Assembly: GCA_016800925.1 (NCBI GenBank)
Contig: JABCPU010000534.1
Coordinates: forward strand, 1-40,966
Direction: 5' to 3'
Source of the DNA: Suillus spraguei
Taxonomy: Eukaryota > Basidiomycota > Agaricomycetes > Boletales > Suillaceae
DNA: 40,966 nt
Both the position numbers and the translations under genes were made by a program. The notes under the pieces are model-generated. The model searched no databases. It saw only the letters and a list, made by a program, of their open reading frames with translations, and had not been told where the DNA came from. Of this stretch, positions 32,088-40,966 are shown in pieces (the first letter of the stretch is position 1; each line of letters begins with the position of its first letter).

Positions 32088-33740
32088 ATGAATTCCATCC
32101 ATTCACCTGCACTAGTTGTAAGTGACCTGTCCATGATGGTTGTTTGCACCCAAACTGAATTCTCTTTGTTAGGTAGGCGCTATGCCAGTAGGTCTGGTAG
32201 TTCGCATCATCAATAAAGGTCCCAATCCTCACATCAGACGGCGTAGTCCAGGAATTTGGGTTTGCATGTGCCACTCGGATCACGGCCTCGTTGAATGCAT
32301 AACACAATCATGCTCCCTCGAATTCATAAACTTCTTGAATCTCAGAGGTTAACGATCTGGAAAAACTAGGCTCCAACGTCCCGGGCCTTACAAATGGACG
32401 GTCTGAAAGACTCTGCTTGCCCCGCATGCGGAATCTACCGCAGCGGTACCATCCATTGCGCAGCACAGTCGCGTTATCAAGGTTTCATACTAATTGCTTC
32501 TGCTTCTACATAGCATACTCTCAAAATGATAGGCCAACAGTTGATAAATGTGGTTCTGTAGAGAAATCCTCAAGCTCTGTCAAAATGGGTACCAAGCTGC
32601 ACTCGTTCGAACAATTCGACGAGGGGGCCATAGCTGTTCTTGGGAGGAATGGCACATTAGACACCTTTAATACCAAGCGGTTGGTCGGCGCTAATGGTGC
32701 AAAAGGTGAGACACGATCAAGACACGAGGATGAAACTGAATTTGGGTTCACAGACATCGTGCGTAAATAGCTTGTGCCTATGAGACTAGAGACTATGATC
32801 GGGATGTTACTGGTGATATCGCTCGAAGGGCCTCAGTCTTGATAGCGTGGTTTGTTCATTATTCGATGGTGGAACTTCCCGATTCTGTCTCGGGTGTACT
32901 TTTGCTCATGACGCTTGGAGATTCAGACTAATACAACATCATGTTTTTTGTGTTCATTTTTATCTTCAGCCCTAAACTAGAATTGATGAAGGTCACACAG
33001 AACGAGGAGGTTACGGCGTCGTTAATACCAAGGAAGGTTACTTTGAACAAGGTTGTTTGGACGAACTAGTATATTTGGGCCAAGGGGTATGTGGTTCTAA
33101 TTAGGTTTGTGTAGCTGTACTGATGGAAGTTGCCGTAGATGATAAATTCCTTCTTGGCACTGCTAAAGGAGGTAATACCTGTTCATCCCCATAGTAAGTA
33201 TGAAAAAGGACTTGCTTCAGGTTTACAGCTTAATGCTGTGGGTCAGATGCTACGACTGAGCGCGCTCAGTGTAGAATGGAAACTTGCGCTCGTCGAAAAA
33301 GACACTCCCAATATAAATATACAATAACGAGAGCTGCCCGACGAAATCGTGGAGACAATAACGACATGCCGATCTGACGAAACACTAACTTGGGATTGAC
33401 TGCCGATGTGTTCTCGACAAATGTTGGGAAGTTAATTATGCCATACAGGGTGCCTGAGAGGGGCCCCATCAGGCCGGGGACAGGGCTGGTAAGTCAGGCT
33501 TTCAGTGAAGGCGCTTTTCTGTACAGACCGTGGCATCACACAAGTAGAAATTCGCGCCAAGTCTCGCAACCCTATGTACTGATCGATTGATCTTGGGGGC
33601 TGCGACAAACATGTTGTGTGCACGACTGTCATTCTGCCGTCATCGGCATCGGTGATGTCGGACCTGTTTCATCAGATCATCTTCTGACCTTGATTACATA
33701 TAGGAGACCAGACGTCTCCAGAAATTTTTTCATTAAGCTA
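32088..33740 (+). pseudogene. FAD-dependent aromatic-ring monooxygenase, old relic (copy E)
   Basis: Begins like the array copies (ATG, ten codons ending CTAGTT, gtaagtgacc intron, ttgttag) and continues VGAMPVGLV-VRIINKGPNP, an in-frame loss of about 11 codons that removes the helix of the FAD dinucleotide fold. Later recognisable pieces are MGTKLHSFEQFDEGAIAVLGRN, VGANGAKG, VEWKLALVEKD, and TTVILPSSASVMSDL near 33623-33663. Stops, frame breaks and large losses (both FAD motifs, most of the C-terminal domain) make it non-functional. It is far more diverged than copies A-D and separated from them by ~7 kb, so it represents an older duplication. Confidence 0.85.
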
Positions 33741-34697
33741 CGTAGCCATCACATTTGTGATTGAAGTATATATATATATTCAATCAAGTTTCTGGTTTGT
33801 TTCGGCGAAAATACTTTCGGGTGCACGCTTCTAGTGAACCTCCGATACACAGCCTCTAGTAGGAGAAGCTCTACCGTGCTAGTGTCGGTTTCGTAAATGA
33901 CCCACGGAGGTGGCATGGGGGTATGCGTAAACTGTACCGGCATTCGGGTAAGCATAAGTGCAGGTCGCGGAGTCACCCGCAAATACAATTGAACAGTGAA
34001 GTCATCCAAGTTCAACGCGTTCGATTGCTTTGTGGTCGAGATCAGGCTGCAGATAAAAGACCAATGTATGTAGCTAAGCAACGCAGCATGGTAGAAAAAC
34101 AAGCGGCAACGTGCGGGCTAAGCGGCTAGCTATTGCTATTCTTCCGCTTAACATGGTACCTTTTCATTAATGATGTCGAACTGACAGTACAAAGTGTTAC
34201 CGTAAATGATGATCAAAGCAGCATAGATTTATTCAACGTTCAAGATACTGGCTCTGGGCGTCTTCTCTGTCATTGTTATCCATGGCAATTTTCCTGTACA
34301 TATCTGGTTGGCTCTAGCGTATCGTGGGTTTCTATACCTGCCATGGAATCATTGTACTAAATACAGTAAAACTTTTCGAACGTCCCGAATGGTTATTACG
34401 TTTGATGGAAAAAAAGACGATTCATCTGATGCGACTTTGGATCAGTGGCAGATGGGCCTGTGGCCTAATTATATTGCTGTGCATTGGATTCCGGCCTGCT
34501 CATCGTAGTACTTAAGAGAATACATGCGGTTCATCAGGTGCTTTGTAAGCTGGCTAATCGAAGACACCGGACCTACGCAGCGCCTGTCTTTGTAAAGGAT
34601 CATCATCACCAGCGACACCGCACCTGTATAGTAGTACAGCCATTTCATCCTATGGTACTTTTATCCTCAAATCGTGCAATCGCCTAGGCACCTTGTC
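33741..34697. other. Intergenic between relic E and the ankyrin gene
   Basis: Open stretches at 34308-34508 and 34324-34515 overlap in different frames and are not recognisable. Includes (ta)n-like tatatatatat at about 33769-33778. Confidence 0.4.
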
Positions 34698-37600
34698 ATG
34701 TTGGCCCCTTCCAGAAATCACAGAGCAGAAGCAAAGTTTAACGTCGCCACCGAATGTATCTCATTATTCCTTTTCTTTTCTTTTATCGCTTTCTGACCCT
34801 ATCATAGTCCCACATCTAGGTCTTCACTCAGCTGCTGCATCAGGCGATATCGGACTAGTTCAGTTTGCTCTCAATCATGGCCAACCCGTAAACTCTGTCT
34901 TGGACGGCGTTTTACCTTTACACGCTGCATGTGCAGGTGGTAATGATCTCGTCGTCAATCTTCTCATCAGACACGGAGCAGACGTCAATGCATCAAGGTC
35001 TGTCTTCATCATCCTCCACAATTCCGATCACATATTCATGAACTCTTTCTACAGACTTCCCCGCAGGTATTCTGATCGCAGCCGTGACTCTGCTGCTCCT
35101 ATAGTCGGTACTTCCGGCTCAACCCCACTTCACTTTGCTGCCGCAAATGGCCACGCAAGTGTCGTTCGCACCCTTCTTATCCAAGGCGCCCATCCTAATC
35201 GTCCAGATAAGCACGGTATCACCCCTGAGATTATTGCCCGCCAGAATGGCTGGATAGAGTGCGCTGATATCCTATCAAGCGAAATACTCGCACGTGCACG
35301 CGGTGATAATACACCTGATAGTGATGGTCATTCTTCTAGGGAGCGACCTCACCCTTCTATCGAGCACGTCGAGTCTTCCCTGAGGAAAAAGCTCCATTTC
35401 AAGCGTTCCATAGACCATGCTCTCACCGCACTCAAGTCCGTAAACGCCACTCCTGATATCGATCAGAAACCACCAATTGTGCGCTCAGGCTCCTCTGAAC
35501 AAGACATTTCACAACCCCAAGACTCGCCTTCGTCTGGTCGCCGCCCATCTCTCCCTCATATTTACGACGAACAACCCCAGCGTCCCTCTTTTCAAAAAGC
35601 CTCACGCCGCCCGAGATCGGCAGGTACAGGCGCAGAGGCTACCTCTCCCCGCAAACTAAACTCAAAGCTGTCACTCCTCAGCCTGTTTAAGAAATCAAAT
35701 GTAGACGCCTCTTCGTCAAGCATTACCCCGGTCTCAGAACCCCCGATTAGTCCCCCTTCTTCATCTCCCGTGCCTGTCCCTGGGACAGCATCACCTGCGG
35801 CACTAATATCTTCCCACGTCTCTTCCCCACACCACTCTCATCATCTCCGCACGAGATACCCACACACGACCTCCACCGCCGCAGACTAGAAACTAATGCC
35901 GCACGCGCTTCCCCCGACTTAAATCCATGGCATCGTTCCACCAGTTCCTCATCCACACCTGGCGAAGAAATACCGCCTGAGCCAACAGCCCCTGTGAGAC
36001 CGGGCATACTGCGCATGCACACTCGCTCAACTTCGGGCCACGGCTCTCAGCAATCCTCCTCGTCCCGTATCATTCGCTTTGACAATTCCTCCGGCTCCTC
36101 CTCCCTCACCGTGCGCGCGCGCAGCCCACCCTCACGTGGGAGCGTTCCACATGACAGCCGCCTGCGTACCCTCGGCATGAGCTCCTCAGCAGGTGCCCGG
36201 ACACTGATCGTATACCAGACACGATCGAAGAATCTCCACGAATCCCCCAGTCCCCTCCTCCTATTCTCGTCAATGCCATCGACCTTGATGACCTCGAAGA
36301 CGAAGAAGAAGAATACGGCGTACCCATCGTCCACTCCGCATCCACGCCAAATATCATGCTCACCCCGACCACGCAGTAACAGTGCCTGCTCGATTCCCAT
36401 TCAGCATCAACGTGCCACCTCCTCCTGATGACAGTATTTTGTCTTCTGAAAGTCGCCTGCGTGGAGACTCCGTGAGCAGCTCAGGCACGACTGGTACTGC
36501 GAGCACATTCACACAATCCAGCGCAAGCGATTCACCGTGGCCCTCAACGCCCCACTTCTCTGGCGCCAGTCCCCTTATCATGTCCCGTTCCATAGACACG
36601 GACACCGGCATAAACATGGGCATAGACGCACTTCCCATATCCCCACGCGTTCACAGAACGCCTTCTGGTCTTAACATGTCTTCGGTATCCTCACGAGCAG
36701 AAGTAGAAGCGCTTGTTCAGCGGGCGCAGCAGTCTGTGCTTGATATGGCTGTTGATTTGGAGGAGAATACGAGGAGGGATCAAGGGACTGGGCGGACCGC
36801 TTTGAGCTTGAAGTTGGCAATGTTTGGGGAGAGTTTGGCGATGGAGAGGAGGATGAAAGAGGAAGAGGATGCTGTTGGAAGGGGTGTGCTGCTTGTTGAT
36901 GCTGGGACGACACCTGTCGGGTATGGTTTAGGTGTGGGTGAGAGGTCTTTGTTATCAAGCAGTAGACCTCAGGGTGCGGAGTTGAGTTTTTCGAGGAGTA
37001 GAAATAGGAGTGGTTCGTTGTCTTTCTTCTTTGCTTTTCACGTATTGACACAAGATATAGGTGCATCTAGTGAGGACACGTCACTGCAACACAACACACG
37101 GATAACGCCGGACGAAATCAGACGGACGGCTTCCGCTGATTTCAGGCGGACGATGTCAGATTCACCTGTTGACGGCATGCCACGAACTTCAGACAACACC
37201 CGACGTACACGCAGTCCTCTTGTCGCACCACCACACTTACCTCCCGTGCACCATGATCCGAACCAGCATCCACATCCCCTACCGCTCCCCAGCCCACGCA
37301 CGCAGAAATCATTTGAGACATTCGCGTATACGCCACCACGGTCACGTACTCCTGACCCGTATGATGCAAACGCGAATGAAGATACAGAAGTAACAGGTTT
37401 GGGTATGGGCTTTGGTATACCGCTCTCGCGCATCTCGACAGCTCCTACTCGCGCTAGACGCATATCCACGACGCGGAACGCACCAACGACGGACGACGTA
37501 TCAACGACGCGTAACATATCACCGTCTAAACGTAACATCTCATCGACAGCTGCACGTAATATCCCAACGACTGTACGCAACGCATCGCCAGCAGGACGGA

Positions 37601-37788
37601 CTACATCATCGTCAACACCACGTGACATGTCATCAACGCCAGTAACACGGAGCGTGAATAAATTATCTCGGATGGGGTTCTCGACGTTGGAGGGGTGGCA
37701 ACCAGCGCCGATAACGACGTATCCGCCACCGCCGAAGCAGAGATTTGGGGGGATACGGACGATTGTCAGGGGGTTCCAGGGGAAGTAG
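34698..37788 (+). CDS. Ankyrin-repeat, Ser/Pro-rich disordered protein (frame interrupted)
   Basis: Exon 1 34698-34755 (MLAPSRNHRAEAKFNVATE), intron 34756-34807 (gtatct, branch ctgac, catag), exon 2 34808-34997, intron 34998-35054 (gtctgt...ctacag), then a long 3' part. The protein opens with ankyrin repeats: LGLHSAAASGDIGLVQFALN, LPLHAACAGGNDLVVNLLIR, STPLHFAAANGHASVVRTLL, then a degenerate fourth (HGITPEIIARQNGWIECADIL). A very long Ser/Pro/Arg-rich region follows, containing a short acidic stretch (DLDDLEDEEEEYG), and the protein ends IVRGFQGK at TAG 37786-37788. The good coding frame switches three times (between about 35770-35880, near 36190, near 36362) without clear introns. Either it is a recent pseudogene, or the assembly has indels, or short introns were missed. 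Probably a cytoplasmic scaffold; partners unknown. Confidence 0.7.
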
Positions 37789-38161
37789 GTGTGTCCTTGG
37801 TGCCTATGTTTCGCGGTAGAATTGGACTCGGGTGTCTCGTCACTCCTTGTGCATATGTCTGGCAAGCTTCCGTTCATGGCCAGAGCTTACTTATCAGACG
37901 TTGTGTTGTGTGTTTTCCACGTGTTTTGGTTTTCTTGCATTTTGACGTGTATTCTCTATCGTCGCTGTCGTTGTTGTCGTTTTTATTGCTGTTGTTTGTA
38001 GTGCGATGCTTGGGATAACTTACTCGTGTTTCATTGACATTGTAACATATGCATTTTCCGATACCTGTTTGTAATTTTATTAGGTATGATTTTATGGTGA
38101 TTCCATTTTGCGACTCGGTGTCCAAGTTTAGCTGTAATTGCGCGCCTGATAGCTATTTCCA
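37789..38161. other. 3' flank of the ankyrin gene
   Basis: T-rich region (37900-38000) with many TTGTT/TTTTA tracts, consistent with a 3' UTR and polyadenylation region. No gene recognised. Confidence 0.45.
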
Positions 38162-38244
38162 GTCCAGCCTGAGGATATTAAAAGCACCAGCGGTTGAGTC
38201 CGTGCGCATCACCTTTGGATCGTGGAAGTTAAGCCAGACCACCG
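38162..38244 (+). pseudogene. 5S rRNA-like segment (probable 5S pseudogene)
   Basis: GCC..AGGA...T.AAAGCACC at 38167-38188 agrees at 16 of 22 positions, without gaps, with the conserved 5' part of fungal 5S rRNA as I remember it. After about 18 extra bases, GCATC.CC...GGATC and GAAGTTAAgCCAGA follow, matching the next part of 5S including the internal promoter region. The 3' third of 5S is not convincingly present and there is no T-run terminator close behind. Most likely a truncated 5S pseudogene or a 5S-derived short element; chance similarity is possible. Confidence 0.35.
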
Positions 38245-38937
38245 TGCTCTACTTCCAAGGCTTCCACTTCTCAGAACCTTCCTAGTAAGTTAAGTGCTTC
38301 ATTGGCCTCCGAACACCCTGTGCGACCATTCTAATGTGTCATATAGATTTATTCCCACTACCGTAAGGGAGTGGGTTATACCGTTTTTTTACCACTGGGA
38401 CCTCATTCAAATCGGTCGTCTGTGTTGCTTTTGACCTTGAATCGTATTCTTCTCTTCGATTGCTCGTTCGCTCGCGTTTCGCTGAAACCCCCATGGCCTC
38501 AGTGATTCATCGCCGTACTCTCACTGTCGTCGAGTTCGCGGTCATGATGTTATGTTCGGGATGCTGCATGGCCACCATTCTGTGGGAAGATGAGACTCCC
38601 GTCTCCAATCCTCCATGTCTGGCCTTCAAGGTGGCGACAGTGTTTCATTGTCCCTGTTTTTTTAGTATCTGCTCATTGCCTTCTGTGTTTCCAGAAACTC
38701 CGAGTTCGTGTATACTTGGTGGCAACATCAATCATATCGAACCTGCTGCTAATGATGGTGAATCAGAATTATCTCAGCCTTTGTCCCTCGTCGGGGCAAT
38801 TGTATTGTCCCGTAGACCGTTCAGACTCGAATTTTATTGTCCGTGTCATCTTTTTCGGGCCGTGTCAATCAGGGTTCCCATAAGTTTTCAACTTGGGAGG
38901 TCCCTGAGGCGCCAAGTGGAAGAGTCAAAGACTTTAA
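38245..38937. other. Unannotated stretch
   Basis: An open stretch of 200 codons (38460-39062, plus) runs into the satellite and has no family features I recognise, so it is not called as a gene. A T7 run lies near 38382-38388. Confidence 0.35.
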
Positions 38938-39885
38938 CCTGGTCAGCGTGGTTACCACAACATATGTTTCTCTTTGGAACCTGCCGACAACGAGGTTTTT
39001 TCTGTCGGAACATTCACTCATTCATGGATGGTTTCTTTAGAAGTCTATCGTATCGTTGCTAACAGAATCAAAATCTGTTTCTCTTGGACTGTACAGGTCC
39101 GAAACCTGCTAAACTACAGTCTTTTCTATTCTTTGGCATTCGTTCATAGATGGTTTCTTTAGAAGTTCATCATAACTGGGGTGGTTACTACAACAGAATC
39201 AAAATCTGTTTCTCTTCCACTGTGCAGGTTTGAACCTGCTGACGACAAGGTTTTTTCTATCGGAACACATGTTGACATTCACTTGTGGATGGTTTCTCAC
39301 CGCAACTGGTCTAGTCTGGTGGTTGCTACGGCAGAATCAAAAACTGTTTCTCCTGCGTCGTGCAGTTTCGAAACCTGCCGACGATGAGGTTTTTTCTATC
39401 GGAACACACCTTAACATTCACTCGTGGCAGGTTTCTTTGGAAGTTCATCGTAACTGGTCTAGCCTGGTGGTTGCTACAACAGAATCAAAATATGTTTCTC
39501 TTGGACTGTGCAGGTTTGAAACCTGCTGATGACAAATTTTTTTTCTATCAGAATACACCTTGACATTCACTCGTGGATGGTTTCTTTAGTAATTCACCGT
39601 AACTGCCAGATGGTTGTTACAACATAATCAAATTCTGTTTTTCTTGGACTGTGCAGGATTGAAACCTGCTGACACCAAGCTTTTTTCTACCGGAACACAC
39701 CTTGATATTCACTTGTCAATAGGTTCTTTAGAAGTTCACTGCGCCTGGCGGTTGCTACAACAGACTTAAAATCTGCTTCTCTTAGATTGTGTAGCTCCGA
39801 CACCTGCCGATAACATTTTTTCCAATCACGACACACCTCGTCACTGATGGATAGTCTCCTTAGAGGTTCGCCCCTGTGCAAATTG
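38938..39885. repeat. Satellite array, seven units of ~125-148 bp
   Basis: The anchor aacctgc recurs at 38978, 39103, 39233, 39372, 39520 and 39663, with a diverged seventh near 39802 (spacings 125, 130, 139, 148, 143, 139). Each unit carries tggatggtttctttagaag, ggttgctacaacagaatcaaaa, ctgtttctcttggactgtgc and ttttttctatcggaacaca. The last unit is the most eroded. Open frames across it are by-products of the repeat. Confidence 0.93.
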
Positions 39886-40387
39886 CTATCGCAATATTAA
39901 TATTTGCTCCATGGCGAGTCATACCTTCGGACACGCGTCCAAGTCCGGAACACTAATTATATTGGGTGTTGTGACTCACGAGGCTGCCGCAGGTTTTATG
40001 TAGTTCCTCTTCAGGCTTAGTCAATTGCATATTGGATGGATCGGTGTCTGTAGACGTGTCTGCGCTATCAGACGCTGATCTGTGAACCATTGCACAGAGT
40101 ATCTGCAGCGATTTTAGAATGCACTCGCAATCAAGAAGAACTTTGCAAGCAAAGAGACCTAGCATTAATATTTTAAACATTCTTTGCTATCAGGGCACAT
40201 AAAAGGTCGTATTCTATATGAGTTCGAGGTACGAGAACTAAAGATAGAATTATGTCTATGTGGCGACACGACTTTTCGTGTTTCCCACCTTCTTGCTTCG
40301 TACTACTACAGTAGTACTCTCAAGTCTCTTCACTGCTCGTCTACACTCAGTTCTTTGCATCAACTCTCGTATAGTTTCTATTCCAAC
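39886..40387. other. Intergenic before the repeat-family gene
   Basis: No gene recognised. A C/T-rich leader (40320-40387) precedes the ATG at 40388 and is likely 5' UTR. Confidence 0.4.
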
Positions 40388-40783
40388 ATGCCGAGAATTC
40401 GAAATGATCCAAATCTGAACATTTGCCCGGACTACACTGTGGATGTATTTGAGAATATTCGCGCACAGCTAGTCAACGAGAATACGACGGAAGCACAAGC
40501 GATGCAACTGCTTAGGAACATCTGGGAAGCCAATAACGACGCAGTCAAGGTGCTATGGCAACAACAGCTAGATGACGACAGAGAGCAGCGCGAACATCGC
40601 GAGAGGCTAGACGAAGACGAACAAGAAAGGCTTAGCCAAGAAAAATCGACGAAGAGCATCAGGAAATTCACACATTCCTTGACATGCTTAATCAGCTTAA
40701 CTCACTTATCTCAAAACTTGTTTGCTCTCTCTCACATCATTCACCTGGCATATCTTATATTTTTTGAGTGCGAAATACAATAA
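40388..40783 (+). CDS. Dispersed-repeat family protein, N-terminal part (retroelement-associated type)
   Basis: From ATG 40388 the frame reads MPRIRNDPNLNICPDYT, VFENIRAQLVNENTTEAQA and LLRNIWEANNDAVKVLWQQQ, then DDDREQREHRERLDEDEQERL. This is the recognisable beginning of a high-copy Agaricomycete family: MPRIR start, a helix with N.T..QA...L...W...N...W..Q, and a long acidic/basic coiled coil. In relatives the coil leads into a longer conserved domain. Here it changes after SQEKSTKS to hydrophobic unrelated sequence and stops at 40781-40783. The gene is thus truncated or frame-broken. The family is repeat-like and possibly transposon-linked; its function is unknown. Confidence 0.65.
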   Translation: MPRIRNDPNLNICPDYTVDVFENIRAQLVNENTTEAQAMQLLRNIWEANNDAVKVLWQQQLDDDREQREHRERLDEDEQERLSQEKSTKSIRKFTHSLTCLISLTHLSQNLFALSHIIHLAYLIFFECEIQ

Positions 40784-40966
40784 AACATGTATATTAATAT
40801 ATCTCAACTTTTTTTTCTGAATTCATTCACGTTGAAATTTTGGACAAGTAGATTCAATTTCACCAAGGCAGTTAAGTGTAAATAAGTCCGCATAAGGGCA
40901 CGTTAAGGAATGTGCGAATTTCCTGATGAGGAAGCAGCGCGCAAAGAAGAGAAAAAAGAAAAAAAG
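40784..40966. other. Right edge, A-rich
   Basis: A/T-rich sequence ending in a purine run (gaagagaaaaaagaaaaaaag). No gene recognised. Confidence 0.5.

Noticed and set aside
37038..37877. 279-codon minus-strand open frame opposite the ankyrin gene 3' end
   Set aside because: Antisense shadow of the Ser/Thr/Arg-rich coding region; no domain and no intron signals.
38974..39563. Several overlapping plus-strand open frames with similar peptides (LPT.RFFLSEH)
   Set aside because: They arise from the ~140-bp satellite read in changing frames; no consistent protein repeat frame is kept.

Overview
The window reads as nuclear DNA from a basidiomycete fungus, most likely an Agaricomycete. Genes are split by many short GT-AG introns of about 45-65 nt with CTRAY branch points. 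The recognisable families (tandem PHBH-type FAD monooxygenases, a HET-associated protein, WD40 fragments, a DUF6533-like membrane protein, YCII-domain proteins, a serine/proline-rich ankyrin protein and a dispersed MPRIR-type repeat gene) are typical of mushroom-forming fungi. No bacterial-style operons, CRISPR arrays or phage genes were seen.

Left part (1-7.7 kb): gene-poor and decayed. It holds a partial, frameshifted YCII-domain gene running off the left edge, a second divergent YCII stub, a DUF6533-like membrane-protein pseudogene on the minus strand, a 23-unit ATG microsatellite, and long stretches in which I recognise nothing. From 7.7 to 10.06 kb lies a coiled-coil, low-complexity protein gene with an exact GX3 glycine repeat.

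Centre (10.6-25.3 kb): a tandem array of four copies (A-D) of a 12-exon FAD-dependent aromatic-ring hydroxylase (phenol hydroxylase/PHBH fold, about 544 aa). Copies A and D read through as complete genes. Copy B is a clear pseudogene. Copy C is damaged but has features that could partly rescue it (an alternative in-frame start, a possible shifted acceptor, a GC donor). Copies A-C share promoter blocks, and B and C share downstream flanks including a decayed WD40 fragment, so the duplication unit was larger than the gene. A fifth, much older relic (E) lies at 32.1-33.7 kb. The array is a snapshot of birth-and-death evolution of a likely aromatic-catabolic or specialised-metabolism oxygenase.

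Right part: a 5'-truncated HET-associated gene (25.5-26.7 kb), repeat-rich and mostly unrecognised DNA (26.7-34.6 kb) with one candidate minus-strand gene, an ankyrin-repeat/disordered protein gene whose frame is interrupted several times (34.7-37.8 kb), a short 5S rRNA-like segment, a seven-unit ~140-bp satellite, and the start of a dispersed repeat-family gene at the right edge. I do not see a convincing new multi-gene system. The most informative region is the monooxygenase array with its graded stages of decay.
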